Assembly: GCF_002127325.2 (NCBI RefSeq)
Contig: NC_035436.2
Coordinates: 15,783,194-15,847,193 of the forward strand
Direction of reading: 5' to 3'
Origin: Helianthus annuus
Taxonomy: Eukaryota > Streptophyta > Magnoliopsida > Asterales > Asteraceae
DNA: 64,000 nt
Part shown: positions 44,357-57,505 of the stretch, piece after piece
Layout: every line of letters starts with the position of its first letter
Position numbering within the stretch: position 1 is the first letter of the stretch
Position numbers and translations under genes: made by a program
Notes under the pieces: generated by a model
What the model saw: the letters and a program-made list of their open reading frames with translations, nothing else
Database searches by the model: none
What the model was told of the DNA's origin: nothing

Positions 44357-45475
44357 ATTAAGTCCGGGTTTGATATTTATTAGTATTCAATTTTGTTAAG
44401 ACTTTGTGTTTTCAGATTTGATACTATGTTTTATTTATTATTTGAGACTTATTTCATTTTAGCGACTATGATTCTTGGCTAATCTTTCATGCTACTTGGG
44501 TTTAGATGAACTTGATGATTGTAATGCGATTTTGACATGATTATGGTTATTTGATGTGATTTACATAATTTTTCTTTGATATTGATCTTGATATTGCATG
44601 TTGGTATGTTTTGGTTATTTTATTAGTCAATAAATTCAGCGGTTTAGGCACGAAGAAATTCCCCTTAGACTTAGGATTTAATTTAATTCGTTGATCTTAG
44701 GATTTTCGGGTTGAATATTGTGTTGAGAAATTGACCAAGTTGACTAATAATTGAAACCACTATATTAAAACTTGCATCCTCATCTTGTGACTCGAAAGAC
44801 GATTAGGGTGAGCTAGGTTATTAGCTAATTATTGGTGGGTAGATTGGGTGACCGATAGCTCGGGCTCGTGTATTGCATCGTAATTAAGGTTTCCTAGGAT
44901 TTCAATTATCAAAGTTGGGTTTGCTTTGCGATTTTGGGATCTTCTCTTAACATAACTGTCTCTGAGGTCAAAAGGATTCTATTTTCGTAGGATTTGGTAT
45001 CGATAGCTCGAGCCGGTTCGTTCTAGCACTTCACATTTAGTCTTGCTTCTTCATTTGGGACATCTCTAGCGGGGGGTCAATTGAGGGAAATAGATATTTA
45101 ACCATTATCATTGTCACATTAGCGTTGCATGATTCTAGGGATTCGAAGCCTGGGTAGTTCTTTCTCATCATTGTCTCCTTCCTGTCACTTCTTGCTTGCT
45201 TGCCCTGTTATCTTGTTTTCTTGCTTTATTAGTTTATTAAAAAAAATCCTAAAAACACAAAATTAAAAACCAATTAAGTATTTAGTTTAGTCAGAGTCTA
45301 ATTTAGCGTCGCTAGTGTCTCGTGTGTTCGATACTCGGACTTCATTAGGCTTTACTACGTACGATAGGTACACTTGCCTGTCAGTGGTCTAGCATTTAGA
45401 GAGTCTTAGTTTATAAATTTAAAACTAGGGTGTCTAGATTAGGTTTAGTTTTTACAGACCGCAATTTGAACATCA

Positions 45476-45553
45476 AGTTTTTGGCGCTTGATGTGCAAAT
45501 TATGGTCTAGCATTTAGAGAGTCTTAGTTTATAAATAAAGCCTAACAAAAACT
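45476..45553. other. Scrambled junction between head-to-head LTRs
   Basis: In order: AGTTTTTGGCGC (45476-45487), the start of the primer site; LTR end text TGATGTGCAAATTATGGTCT (45489-45508); a 33-bp copy of 45386-45418 (45504-45536), entered through shared TGGTCT; AAAGCCTAA, matching the other LTR strand; CAAAAACT, the complement of the primer-site region. Every piece is a copy of nearby element sequence. Confidence 0.85.
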
Positions 45554-47244
45554 TGATGTGCAAATTATGGTCTGTAAAAACTACTAACCTAATCTAGACA
45601 CCCTAGTTTTAAATTTATAAACTAAGACTCTCTAAATGCTAGACCACTGACAGGCAAGTGTACCTATCGTACGTAGTAAAGCCTAATGAAGTCCGAGTAT
45701 CGAACCCACGAGACACTAGCGACGCTAACTAGACTCTGACTCAACTAATACTTAGCTGGTTTTAATTTGTTTTGAATTTGAGGTTTTAATTAACTAATTC
45801 TACTAAAGCGAATAAATAAGAGAACAGAACAAGCAAGCAAGATTGGCGAAGTGACAGGAAGCAGACAATAATGAGAAAGAACTACCCAGGCTTCGAATCC
45901 CTAGAATCATGCAATGCTAATGTGACAATGATAATGGTTAAATATCTATTTCCCTCAATTGACCTCCCGCTAGAGATGTCCCAAATGAAGAAGCAAGACT
46001 AAATGTGAAGTGCTAGAATGAACCGGCTCGAGCTATCGATACCAAATCCTACGAAAATAGAATCCTTTTGACCTCAGAGACAGTTATGTTAAGAGAAGAT
46101 CCCAAAATTAGCTATCGGTCACCCAATCTACCAACCAATAATTAGCTAATAACCTAGCTCACCCTAATCGTCTTTCGAGTCACAAGATGAGGATGCAAGT
46201 TTTAATATAGTGGTTTCAATTATTAGTCAACTTGGTCAATTTCTCAACACAATATTCAACCCGAAAATCCTAAGATCAACGAATTAAATTAAATCCTAAG
46301 TCTAAGGGGAATTTCTTCGTGCCTAAACCGCTGAATTTATTGACTAATAAAATAACCAAAACATACCAACATGCAATATCAAGATCAATATCAAAGAAAA
46401 ATTATGTAAATCACATCAAATAACCATAATCATGTCAAAATCGCATTACAATCATCAAGTTCATCTAAACCCAAGTAGCATGAAAGATTAGCCAAGAATC
46501 ATAGTCGCTAAAATGAAATAAGTCTCAAATAATAAATAAAACATAGTATCAAATCTGAAAACACAAAGTCTTAACAAAATTGAATACTAATAAATATCAA
46601 ACCCGGACTTAATCTTGATCGCGACTTGAACCCGAACCAATCCTTTTCTTTTCTCTTGTCTTGATCGACCTCTCCTCTCTTTTTTCTCCTCCGTCTACAG
46701 TCTTCGATCCCTCCTATCTCAAAAAAATCTTTGTATTGCCGCCGCCACTATGTACATATAATGTTGGCGGCAATAATAGGGATCCAATGTAGCTGTTTTT
46801 TCTAATTCATGGCCCCAAAAAAACTCATGGCAGCCCACTTGAATTCCTTATTAATCGACAGCCCACTTGCATGTCCAATTAGTGATCAAGGCACCTACGT
46901 AGTAATCAACAAAAATAATAATTAATGCCTCATTAAATATGTAAACTAACTCCATAAAAATAATGTAATATCTTTCTAATTGGTTCCTAATGCAACACAC
47001 GAAAATCCTTTTATTTTTCTTTATTATTTTTCTCTTGATTATTCATATCTAATTCAATTAAAACCACATAATATAAAGAACTATGAATAACATCAGATTT
47101 AATCGTTTTAGCTCACTTTCTCTTAAAATCATCAAACTTAAAATATGAACCAACTACGAGTGGATTTTAATCATAAACAACAATAAAGCCACTCAAAAGT
47201 GTAGGAAATATTGACATAAAATATGAATAATTTAGACCACATCA
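45554..47244 (-). repeat. Middle LTR (3' LTR) of the Athila-like element
   Basis: 1691 bp, ends TGATGTGC...CCACATCA on the plus strand. Lacks about 69 bp relative to the other two copies, at CCCAAAAT near 46110. On the minus strand it is preceded by AAGTGTGGGGATATT (47245-47259), the likely polypurine tract. Confidence 0.93.
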
Positions 47245-47728
47245 AATATCCCCACACTTAAACCTTTTTCGTCCCTGAAAAAGATTTATGCAAAATCTCA
47301 AGGAACATGTCCAACTTAAACACTTAACAATACCGCAAGTCTCAAACAAATTATATTGCAAACTACGAAATCATCAAACACAGCGGTTTCGCAAGACTTA
47401 CAACGTTCAAAAGGTTGATGAATCATAACATTTAAATGAAAACGGGCCTACCTAATCAAGTTTTTCTCACCTTCAAGCAACCAATCATGCAATGTCAACA
47501 CCCCTCACAACTTCACTCGACACTCGCTTGATATATATGATAATTTAAGTGAACTCTCAAAAACAAACTATGAGGCAACACTATCATAAGCTTGTACGTC
47601 AATCAGATTTCCACCTATTTGTTAGAACTCGGCACGGATCAAAAGGACTTAAACGGGTAGGCAAGGGCTAAAGGTGGGTTATATATTTTTTATTTTGAGA
47701 ATATATGGCTAAACACGTAAACACAAGA

Positions 47729-50700
47729 TGTAACACCCCGGAAGACGGGTTTGGTAATTAAACCCTGTTAATGCTAAGAACGGGTAAAATACCATTAGTG
47801 GTAAAAATTAACCTGGTGAAAACTAGGACTTAAATAAATAATTTTATGTTAATAAAATTGAAAAGAGAATAAACGCTGTGAGAAAACGAAGTATATATAA
47901 AGCCCGAGTTAACGGGACTTAAGAATACTGCGGGTTATGACTTCCCCCAAACCCATTAAGTAACTAGGGATATCAACCTAGTTGGTTAAGTATTGTTAAA
48001 ACAATAAGAGAAACAAGAAATAGATAACCCTTTTTAATAACTTGGGTAAATTAGAGGGGCTAAACATGGACAAATGAAATTGAGTTTTAATTAAATCAAA
48101 TATTAAAACTTAAAACACACACATGCGTGTGTGTTTCCTGCGAATTCAACCAGAGCCAAGAAAGGCTCTCATGTTCCAACCCTAAACTTCAGAAATCCAT
48201 CAAATTGAAAGGGGAAATCAAGCCCAAATCGAAATCCAAGCACAAATTAGTGATCACCTTAGTAAAGGGATCATAAGGTATGTAAAATTTTACTATTTGG
48301 TTCCATCTCAAATTCTGGATGAACACATAAGATTCGAAATTTGTGCTTGCATGATTGTTGTTTTGATGAAATTGGAATGAAATCATGTCTAGGAGGTAAC
48401 CCTAGCCATTAGCTTGTTGAATGTTGCTCATCATGATGAAGTTCATAATCACCAATATGGGTGTTTAGTGGGTTTTGTAGAAATATGTTAAACACTAGGA
48501 TTTCGATTGTCACTCTAGTGTATTTTGATCTCTATGAAGTAAGTCTAGGTGTTGTTATGCATGCTAGACATAAGAACTTGTGAATGATGTTAAAACTTGG
48601 GTAAATAACTAGTCATCAAAAATGGATTGTTGATTTTATAGAATATGCCCACAAGGTGATTGTTAAAATGCCTAAGTGAACGTTTATATGTTGAAAGTAC
48701 GAATCAAGCGCGTAATTGCCTAAATTGACTAATTACGTGAAATATGGGTTAAAACGGGTCTTAATCATAATGTTGATTTGACTTAATTGTGTAAACCAAG
48801 TGATCAATAAGTAGTTAACTTTTGATAAGCTAAGTTAACTAATCATGAAGTCGAATAGTAGCTTCGGCATAGTAAATAAGCGAGGTGGAATAGTCGTGAT
48901 TTTTATGACTAATTTGACCGCCTTGTAAATGATTGAAAATAGTTTGACGCCTAACGAGCTAGGTGGAGGCTTGGGAAAGGAAGCGGGTCAAACGAATCAA
49001 GAATGAAGGGAAGAGCATAATTCGGATGCAAGGTAAGTATAGCTCACACTAGTCTTAAATTGTGGAATGTTTTCCTATCATATAAATTATGAATGAGATA
49101 TCTAAACAATTGAAATTTGATGTTCCATCGTGTAGTCGAACGGAACAAGAAAATCAAAAATGATAGAAACCATAATAACGGTTAGAAAGAAGTAAACCGA
49201 TAAATTGGTTATATTATGTCGAAAGAAATAAACGGTACATATTTAAAATTTCCGTACGGTGTTAAATAGGAAGAGTCATGTAGAGGAGATGATAATAAAT
49301 ATCAGTTCGCAAAGATAAATGGTCAATTCGGCCAAACGGGTCAAAAGGTGTAGACAACACCTTTTGACTATATAGACTAATGATTCTTTTGTCAAGTCAT
49401 ATGCTTACAAGAATAGATATCCAATGGATATTTGCATCATTTCTAATTAGCGAATATAAAGCAAGGTATTAAAATCGGGTCTATTTGTTGATCCGAGCCA
49501 GGTACGCTTATTTATGATGTATGTAAAAGTGTTAATTTGGTCGAATAATTGGTGATAGCCCTTCATTGTAAAAGAAGGACCAAAATCGACCAAAACGCCC
49601 TTGTAGGCTAAATTGAACAAACAACTCTTAGAGGTTGTTTGGAAAGGAGTCTTATGATTAAACAAAAGTTTAGAACGAGTACGGGTAGTGAAAGATGTAA
49701 TTCTTGGGTCAAAAGACTCCATATGAGTCTTTGCCGTAAAATGATATTTCAAGAGGTATAAATTCGGAACACATAGATATATACTTTAAATCCAACACAC
49801 ATTTAGTTGTGATGGAAGAGTATTAGATAAGAGATATAGGTTACAACGCTAGATTAGAATGAAAGCGAAATTTAGCTTAAAAGTGCTTAAAATATCCTTA
49901 ACGGGTCAAAACGAGCATACTAGTGAAAACGGGTCTAATTTGTGAATAAACCTATGATTAGAACCTAATATGGTATATCACAATTATTTGTTAAAGTGTA
50001 TGAATTATAGGGATCAAATAAATACGTTTGTTTGATAAAATGCATAACCGGGTCATAATTTGGCATAAAGGGTAATAAGCCGAAGACTTAAAAGTCTTAA
50101 ATTTTCTTAAGCCGAATGTCGGATTTTAACTCCAAATGACGGAGAATCAAATTACAAACACGTAGGAAGAAACGGTAAGTCAAACGGATAAGCGGTTTGA
50201 AAGATACGAAAGATTTCGTGTCAAATTACGACAAAAGGGAAAGGCTGAACCCAGGGTCCACCGTAATTTACGGTCCCACCGTAAGTTACGGTGGAGATGA
50301 TTTGTTTACGGTGGTGGCCCACTGTTTTACGGTAGAAATGCTTGAACCCAGGTGCCACCGTAAATTATGGTCCCACCGTAATTTACGGTGGAGATTTTTT
50401 TTCTGCATTTTGTTTTTTTTAAACAATTGAAAAATCAATTGTTTCCCAGACATCGTTCGGACATGATTTAAACCCCGTATGACTAAAGCATTTCATGTTA
50501 TTGAAATGTAGGCACTTTTGGATGCCGGAAGACGATCAAGCTCAGTGAAGAACCGAACACGATAAAGACACACGCTTCCGCACTTTGACACATATTAAAT
50601 TTTAAACAACGAATTTAATCGCGTTATGTAGAATAACTTATGATTTGTGAAAGTTTTAATAAACCCATATTTCCAAATGTTTATGTAATCTTAATTACTT

Positions 50701-50755
50701 GATTGTTTAACGTAAAATTTACGTTAAACCTTGAATAATAAGAACGGGTGTTACA
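47729..50755 (+). repeat. 5' LTR of the LARD
   Basis: 3027 bp. TATA-like TATATATAA at 47892-47900. Palindromic CCACCGTAA/TTACGGTGG motifs at 50250-50395. Confidence 0.95.
50250..50395. repeat. CCACCGTAA / TTACGGTGG palindrome cluster
   Basis: Several half-sites in both orientations form near-palindromes such as CCACCGTAAGTTACGGTGG. The second LTR carries the same cluster near 55830-55950, but a deletion there has removed one unit. Confidence 0.85.
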
Positions 50756-50758
50756 AGT

Positions 50759-50770
50759 TGGTATCAGAGC
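50759..50770 (+). other. Primer-binding site of the LARD
   Basis: TGGTATCAGAGC, initiator-Met tRNA complement, three bases after the LTR. Confidence 0.95.
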
Positions 50771-53290
50771 CTTGGTTTGAGAGATTCGAGTATGGTGGGG
50801 AGGAACCATGCTTGGACTTAATACTTATGCTCTTGACAAAGAATAGTGTTCGGTTCGAAGCTTGATCGCAAATCCGGTAAGTACAAGTATGTTAATAGAT
50901 TAGCATGCTAAAGTGTTGTAAACAACACATAGGGCTATCGTGTGATACACGTTACCCCAATTAAAATGATTGATATAGTTGACGAAAATACGCGCGTTGA
51001 CGCGTATAGTAGAAAAAGCCTTATATTATAATACGGGCGATTATCGAAGTTGACGTTACTAACTTTTGTGAATGTTTTAATTGAAGGACACTCGCGTTTG
51101 AAGACGACGAGAGTCAAACGAATTGTGGATATGATGATGGAACGGTCCGAAGCATGACAAGAGGAGCATACTCACCGAGGACTAAATCGCGTAATGACCG
51201 CGAACAAGGTTAATGGCAAAGAACGCCCGTCGGGGAAAACATTACCAGGTGCACATTTTAAATAATCGCACAAATAGTAATATGCAACAATAAGTAGGAA
51301 CTTAAAAGTTGCATATGTAAATTAAAAAAAAACTTGGAAAAACCCGAATTGAAAATGTATTCGGGATCTTGTTTCCAAGAGAAACAAATAGAGGCATTAC
51401 TTACATAGGGCGTGATGTGAAAACTATAAAAAGGTCATGTGTGTCATATGTTAATCACTTACTCTAACCAAGTAAGTAGTGGCTTATGATACCATGAGCT
51501 TCTTATGGCGGACACGTTTACATCCGATGTAGTAAGGGCAGGGTGAATGGGACTAATTAAAAAGTACCCAAATGAATCAGATAAGCAAAATATTTGATAA
51601 TAATGTAAACGCACAATCAAGTGATGGGAACGTATAACATAAGGACAATGAGCCCGAGTGAAGGGACAAACAAGCATGTAAAATGGTTTAGACAAGTATT
51701 GGGAAGGAGTGTACTTACACTCGAACCCAGGAAACACCAAGCATGTAAAATGATTTAGACAAGTATTGGGAAGGAGTGTACTTACACTCGAACCCAGGAA
51801 ACACCAAGCATGTAAAATGATTTAGACAAGTATTGGGAAGGAGTGTACTTACACTTGAACCCAGGAAACACCAAGCATGTAAAATGATTTAGACAAGTAT
51901 TGGGAAGGAGTGTACTTACACTCGAACCCAGGAAACACCAAGCATGTAAAATGATTTAGACAAGTATTGGGAAGGAGTGTACTTACACTCGAACCCAGGA
52001 AACACCAAGCATGTAAAATGATTTAGACAAGTATTGGGAAGGAGTGTACTTACACTCGAACCCAGGAAACACCAAGCATGTAAAATGATTTAGACAAGTA
52101 TTGGGAAGGAGTGTACTTACACTCGAACCCAGAAAACACAAGCATGTAAAGTGATTTAGACAAGCAATGGGAGGGAGTGTACTTGCACTCAAACCCGGAA
52201 AATGCAAACATGTCCCTTAACGGGTCGTTTTTGTAAAACGTCAAACTTAAGGACAAAGTCGGAATGTAAAAATGAAACCTTAGACTACGGTCAAGGTCAA
52301 TTGAAGTTCAAGAGCAAAAATAAACGATTCCAAACATAATAAGAGATGCCTTGAAGCTATATATGTATATATACATTTGAATATAGAAAAGAATAAAAGA
52401 TGATCTACGGGATCATCATAACCCACGGGATTAAACACAGTGTTAAGGTCTACGGGACCAAGAAGAACCTACGGGTCAATAGTGTAAAGCAAGGGAATAA
52501 GTTATGATTCCCCGCGTAAAATGTGAACGGAAAAAGAATAAATCATGGGCTGTCAATATCCTGGTATGGATGATTGACAAAAGTTAAAGAGAAGATTCTA
52601 AAACTAAAACTTCGGTTTTAGTAAAAAGTAATGTTTTTACAAACACAAATTCTGATAGGAATTTTAATATGTAGCATGAGAGATACAAGTCTTGACACTG
52701 ATAGGCGCAAGACGATATATTCGAAAAGTGATATTTTCGAAAATGAAAATTTGATATAAATTAAACATGAAGTACCAAAATCACGGTCAAGAAAAGTAAT
52801 GTGAAGTGGAATCACATTATAGCCAAGCAAGTGGTAAAAAGTAACTGGACTAATAAGTCTAAGTAGTAAGACCCGTCAAGGTCATTTAAATAAATTTGGT
52901 CTGCTTGTAAGCGGTATGTTCGGTATGACTGAACCGAATAAATAAATTTGAAAACGAAGAAATTTGTTGCAAAAAGTGAAAGATTTCACTAAAGACCCTT
53001 AAACGGGTCAAAATAACGGATTCATAAAGAATTCGATAGTATATAAAAGCGATGAATATCGCTAAGTTAACTAAACTAGTGGAAATAACGAGATTTCGTT
53101 ATTTCAAGTTGCACTATGTCGAAAGAGATACGTAGATAATTAGTAACCAAAAAGACGTTACCATACTTTTCTGGTAATACTAACTATTGGGTAAAAGTAT
53201 AAGTAATGTTTAAAAGAATTCTTGGATCGAATACATTGAGTTAAACTAAATGAATTAAGTAAGAAAAGGTTTCAAGGACGAAACCTCTTT
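50771..53290 (+). other. Internal region of the LARD
   Basis: About 2.5 kb. No frame shows a retroelement domain on either strand. The longest open frames are the product of the 67-bp array read on the minus strand. Confidence 0.7.
51665..52205. repeat. 67-bp tandem repeat, about 8 copies
   Basis: GCATGTAAAATGATTTAGAC recurs at 51741, 51808, 51875, 51942, 52009 and 52076 with strict 67-bp spacing. A variant copy stands at each end (51673 and 52143). Units include GGGAAGGAGTGTACTTACAC. 67 is not a multiple of three, so it is not a coding repeat. Confidence 0.95.
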
Positions 53291-53304
53291 AAGGGGGGTA
53301 GACT
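53291..53304 (+). other. Polypurine tract of the LARD
   Basis: AAGGGGGGTAGACT just before the second LTR. Confidence 0.85.
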
Positions 53305-56300
53305 TGTAACACCCCGAAAGACGGGTTTGGTAATTAAACCCTATTAATGCTAAGAACGGGTAAAATACCATTAGTGGTAAAAATTGACCTGGTGAAAACT
53401 AGGACTTAAATAAATAATTTTATGTTAATAAAATTGAAAAGAGAATAAACGCTGTGAGAAAACGAAGTATATATAAAGCCCGAGTTAACGGGACTTAAGA
53501 ATACTGCGGGTTATGACTTCCCCCAAACCCATTAAGTAACTAGGGATATCAACCTAGTTGGTTAAGTATTGTTAAAACAATAAGAGAAACAAGAAATAGA
53601 TAACCCTTTTTAATAACTTGGGTAAATTAGAGGGGCTAAACATGGACAAATGAAATTGAGTTTTAATTAAATCAAATATTAAAACATAAAACATACACAT
53701 GCGTGTGTGTTTCCTGCGAATTCAACCAGAGCCAAGAAAGGCTCTCATGTTCCAACCCTAAACTTCAGAAATCCATCAAACTGAAAGGGGAAATCAAGCC
53801 CAAATCGAAAACCAAGCACAAATTAGTGATCACCTTAGTAAAGGGATCATAAGGTATGTAAAATTTTACTATTTGGTTCCATCTCAAATTCTGGATGAAC
53901 ACATAAGATTCGAAATTTGTGCTTGCATGATTGTTGTTTTGATGAAATTGGAATGAAATCATGTCTAGGAGGTAACCCTAGCCATTAGCTTGTTGAATGT
54001 TGCTCATCATGATGAAGTTCATAATCACCAATATGGGTGTTTAGTGGGTTTTGTAGAAATATGTTAAACACTAGGATTTTGATTGTCACTCTAGTGTATT
54101 TTGATCTCTATGAAGTAAGTCTAGGTGTTGTTATGCATGCTAGACATAAGAACTTGTGAATGATGTTAAAACTTGGGTAAATAACTAGTCATCAAAAATG
54201 GATTGTTGATTTTATAGAATATGCCCACAAGGTGTTTGTTAAAATGCCTAAGTGAACGTTTATATGTTGAAAGTACGAATCAAGCGCGTAATTGCCTAAA
54301 TTGACTAATTACGTGAAATATGGGTTAAAACGGGTCTTAATCATAATGTTGATTTGACTTAATTGTGTAAACCAAGTGATCAATAAGTAGTTAACTTTTG
54401 ATAAGCTAAGTTAACTAATCATGAAGTCGAATAGTAGCTTCGGCATAGTAAATAAGCGAGGTGGAATAGTCGTGATTTTTATGACTAATTTGACCGCCTT
54501 GTAAATGATTGAAAATAGTTTGACGCCTAACGAGCTAGGTGGAGGCTTGGGAAAGGAAGCGGGTCAAACGAATCAAGAATGAAGGGAAGAGCATAATTCG
54601 GATGCAAGGTAAGTATAGCTCACACTAGTCTTAAATTGTGGAATGTTTTCCTATCATATAAATTATGAATGAGATATCTAAACAATTGAAATTTGATGTT
54701 CCGTCGTGTAGTCGAACGGAACAAGAAAATCAAAAATGATAGAAACCATAATAATGGTTAGAAAGAAGTAAACCGATAAATTGGTTATATTATGTCGAAA
54801 GAAATAAACGGTACATATTTAAAATTTCCGTACGGTGTTAAATAGGAAGAGTCATGTAGAGGAGATGATAATAAATATCATTTCGCAAAGATAAATGGTC
54901 AGTTCGCCCAAACGGGTCAAAAGGTGTAGACAACACCTTTTGACTATATAGACTAATGATTCTTTTGTCAAGTCATATGCTTATAGGAATAGATATCCAA
55001 TGGATATTCGCATCATTTCTAATTAGCGAATATAAAGCAAGGTATTAAAATCGGGTCTATTTGTTGATCCGAGCCAGGTACGCTTATTTATGATGTATGT
55101 AAAAGTGTTAATTTGGTCGAATAATTGGTGATAGCCCTTCATTGTAAAAGAAGGACCAAAATCGACCAAAACGCCCTTGTAGGCTAAATTGAACAAACAA
55201 CTCTTAGAGGTTGTTTGGAAAGGAGTCTTATGATTAAACAAAAGTTTAGAACGAGTACGGGTAGTGAAAGATGTAATTCTTGGGTCAAAAGACTCCATAT
55301 GAGTCTTTGCCGTAAAATGATATTTCAAGAGGTATAAATTCGGAACACATAGATATCTACTTTAAATCCAACACACATTTAGTTGTGATGGAAGAGTATT
55401 AGATAAGAGATATAGGTTACAACGCTAGATTAGAATGAAAGCGAAATTTAGCTTAAAAGTGCTTAAAATATCCTTAACGGGTTAAAACGAGCATACTAGT
55501 GAAAACGGGTCTAATTTGTGAATAAACCTATGATTAGAACCTAATATGGTATATCACAATTATTTGTTAAAGTGTATGAATTATAGGGATCAAATAAATA
55601 CGTTTGTTTGATAAAATGCATAACCGGGTCATAATTTGGCATAAAGGGTAATAAGCCGAAGACTTAAAAGTCTTAAATTTTCTTAAGCCGAATGTCGGAT
55701 TTTAACTCCAAATGACGGAGAATCAAATTACAAACACGTAGGAAGAAACGGTAAGTCAAACGGATAAGCGGTTTGAAAGATACGAAAGATTTCGTGTCAA
55801 ATTACGACAAAATGGAAAGGCTGAACCCAGGGTCCACCGTAATTTACGGTCCCACCGTAAGTTACGGTGGAGATGATTTGTTTACGGTGGTGGCCCACTG
55901 TTTTACGGTAGAAATGCTTGAACCCAGGTGCCAACCGTAATTTACGGTGGAGATTGTTTTTCTGCATTTTGTTTTTTTTAAACAATTGAAAAATCAGTTG
56001 TTTCCCAGACATCGTTCGGACATGATTTAAACCCCGTATGACTAAAGCATTTCATGTTATTGAAATGTAGGCACTTTTGGATGTCGGAAGACGATCAAGC
56101 TCAGTGAAGAACCGAACACGATAAAGACACACGCTTCCGCACTTTGACACATATTAAATTTTAAACAACGAATTTAATCGCGTTATGTAGAATAACTTAT
56201 ATTTGTGAAAGTTTTAATAAACCCATATTTCCAAATGTTTATGTAATCTTAAGTACTTGATTGTTTAACGTAAAATTTACGTTAAACCTTGAATAATAAG

Positions 56301-56313
56301 AACGGGTGTTACA
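53305..56313 (+). repeat. 3' LTR of the LARD
   Basis: 3009 bp, collinear with the 5' copy. Confidence 0.95.
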
Positions 56314-56318
56314 CAAGA

Positions 56319-57505
56319 TAAACCGGATACGCACAACACAAATACTAACATATTGGTCATTTCGACCCACAATTTTATTCTATTTTTTTCGCTTTTTTTT
56401 TCTTTTTATTTTTAACATTTTTTTTGTTGTTTTTTTTTCTTTTTTTTTTCAATCACATATAACAATCACGTAATACGATCCGGCTATCAAATCACAAATG
56501 GGTAACAAACGAATGCTAGGCTTAAAGTGGTGTTACTAAGGGTAATGGTGAAACAGGTCAAAACACAAGGGTAAAAAAAAGGTGATCCTAATGCCTCTAT
56601 CATATCCATGCCAAATCCTAACCGAAGGTCTCAAACTGTATCAAAACGTACAAGTTCTAAAGTAATGCAACAAAGTCGGGTATCACACATGAAACGAAAA
56701 TAATGAACATATAAATATGAACATTTAAAGGCTCAAATCTCACTATCATGTGGTAAATAAGGGCTAACGATGTCAACAATGCATAATCAATCACTCTCCG
56801 GCTCCATCCACTATCCTAGGCATCCCAAAACCTTTTAATCCCAAAAAACGAATCAATCAACCTTCTATCCCGCAACTTAAAGAAACATGTGCTCTCCAAC
56901 TCGTAAATTCGACAGTTAAACCGCTTTTGACCGACGTTTTGAAAATGTTTTTTCGTTTTCTATGCGCTAAAGGACCGGGACTCGCAAAACCAACTCTTTT
57001 TTTTTGGTATTTTCATTTTTTCATTTTTTTATATATTATTTTTTTATATTTTTTTGACTCAAAACTACCTAAAAAGACGTAGTCTTCCATCCCCACACTT
57101 AAACTCTACATTGCCCTCAATGTAGGATGGAAACCGACTCAAAAACTTAAAATAAATCAGAAATAAAAGACTAAGGGCAAATTGGAAAGGACTTAGCTGG
57201 TTATAATAAGGTGTATGTTCCAAAACTCCCGTCCAATCCAGCTCGATCGTATAGCATTTTGGTCGCGATCGGCTCTGACTCTAACTGGTACACTCGGAAA
57301 ATGCCTGATATCTGAAAAGCAACTCCAAAATCACCCGAATGGAGATTGAGTACGGGTGGTACAATTCAAACCTGCATTAACAAAAACAAGCAAAAACCAA
57401 AGCAGTACCGTCTCTAAAAAAACGACTCAAAACTACTAAGTTAGACTCATGGTACAAAATAAACGACTCAAAATACAAACTCTACAAACCTCCCCACACT
57501 TGAAT
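56319..57505 (-). other. Internal noncoding region of the Athila-like element
   Basis: Low-complexity T-rich tracts (56385-56450, 56995-57055) and the motif AAGTGTGGGG on the minus strand (57083-57094, 57492-57501). No supported coding frame. Its continuation on the far side of the LARD is 47245-47723. Confidence 0.6.

Larger units (their letters stand above)
41377..45475 (+). repeat. Inverted third LTR of the Athila-like element
   Basis: TGATGTGGTC...GAACATCA, complementary to 58905-60664 over its full length once the 42016-44356 insertion is removed (about 1.75 kb left). It keeps the block of about 69 bp that the middle LTR lacks. Confidence 0.9.
47729..56313 (+). mobile_element. Large retrotransposon derivative (LARD), non-autonomous
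   Basis: LTRs of about 3.0 kb (47729-50755 and 53305-56313), TGTAACACC...GTGTTACA, flanked by a perfect 5-bp duplication CAAGA (47724-47728, 56314-56318). The internal region is only about 2.5 kb and has a primer site, a 67-bp tandem array and a purine tract, but no gag or pol motif. It must have been moved by the enzymes of another element. LTRs differ at about 25 positions by eye plus one deletion of about 18 bp. Confidence 0.95.

Noticed and set aside
49447..49752. 101-codon minus-strand frame present identically at 55023-55328
   Set aside because: Identity follows from the two LTRs being recent copies of each other, not from coding constraint. No domain is visible.
51665..52205. Array resembling a CRISPR (regular 67-bp period)
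   Set aside because: Whole units are repeated with no unique spacers, and it lies inside a plant retrotransposon. It is an ordinary tandem repeat.
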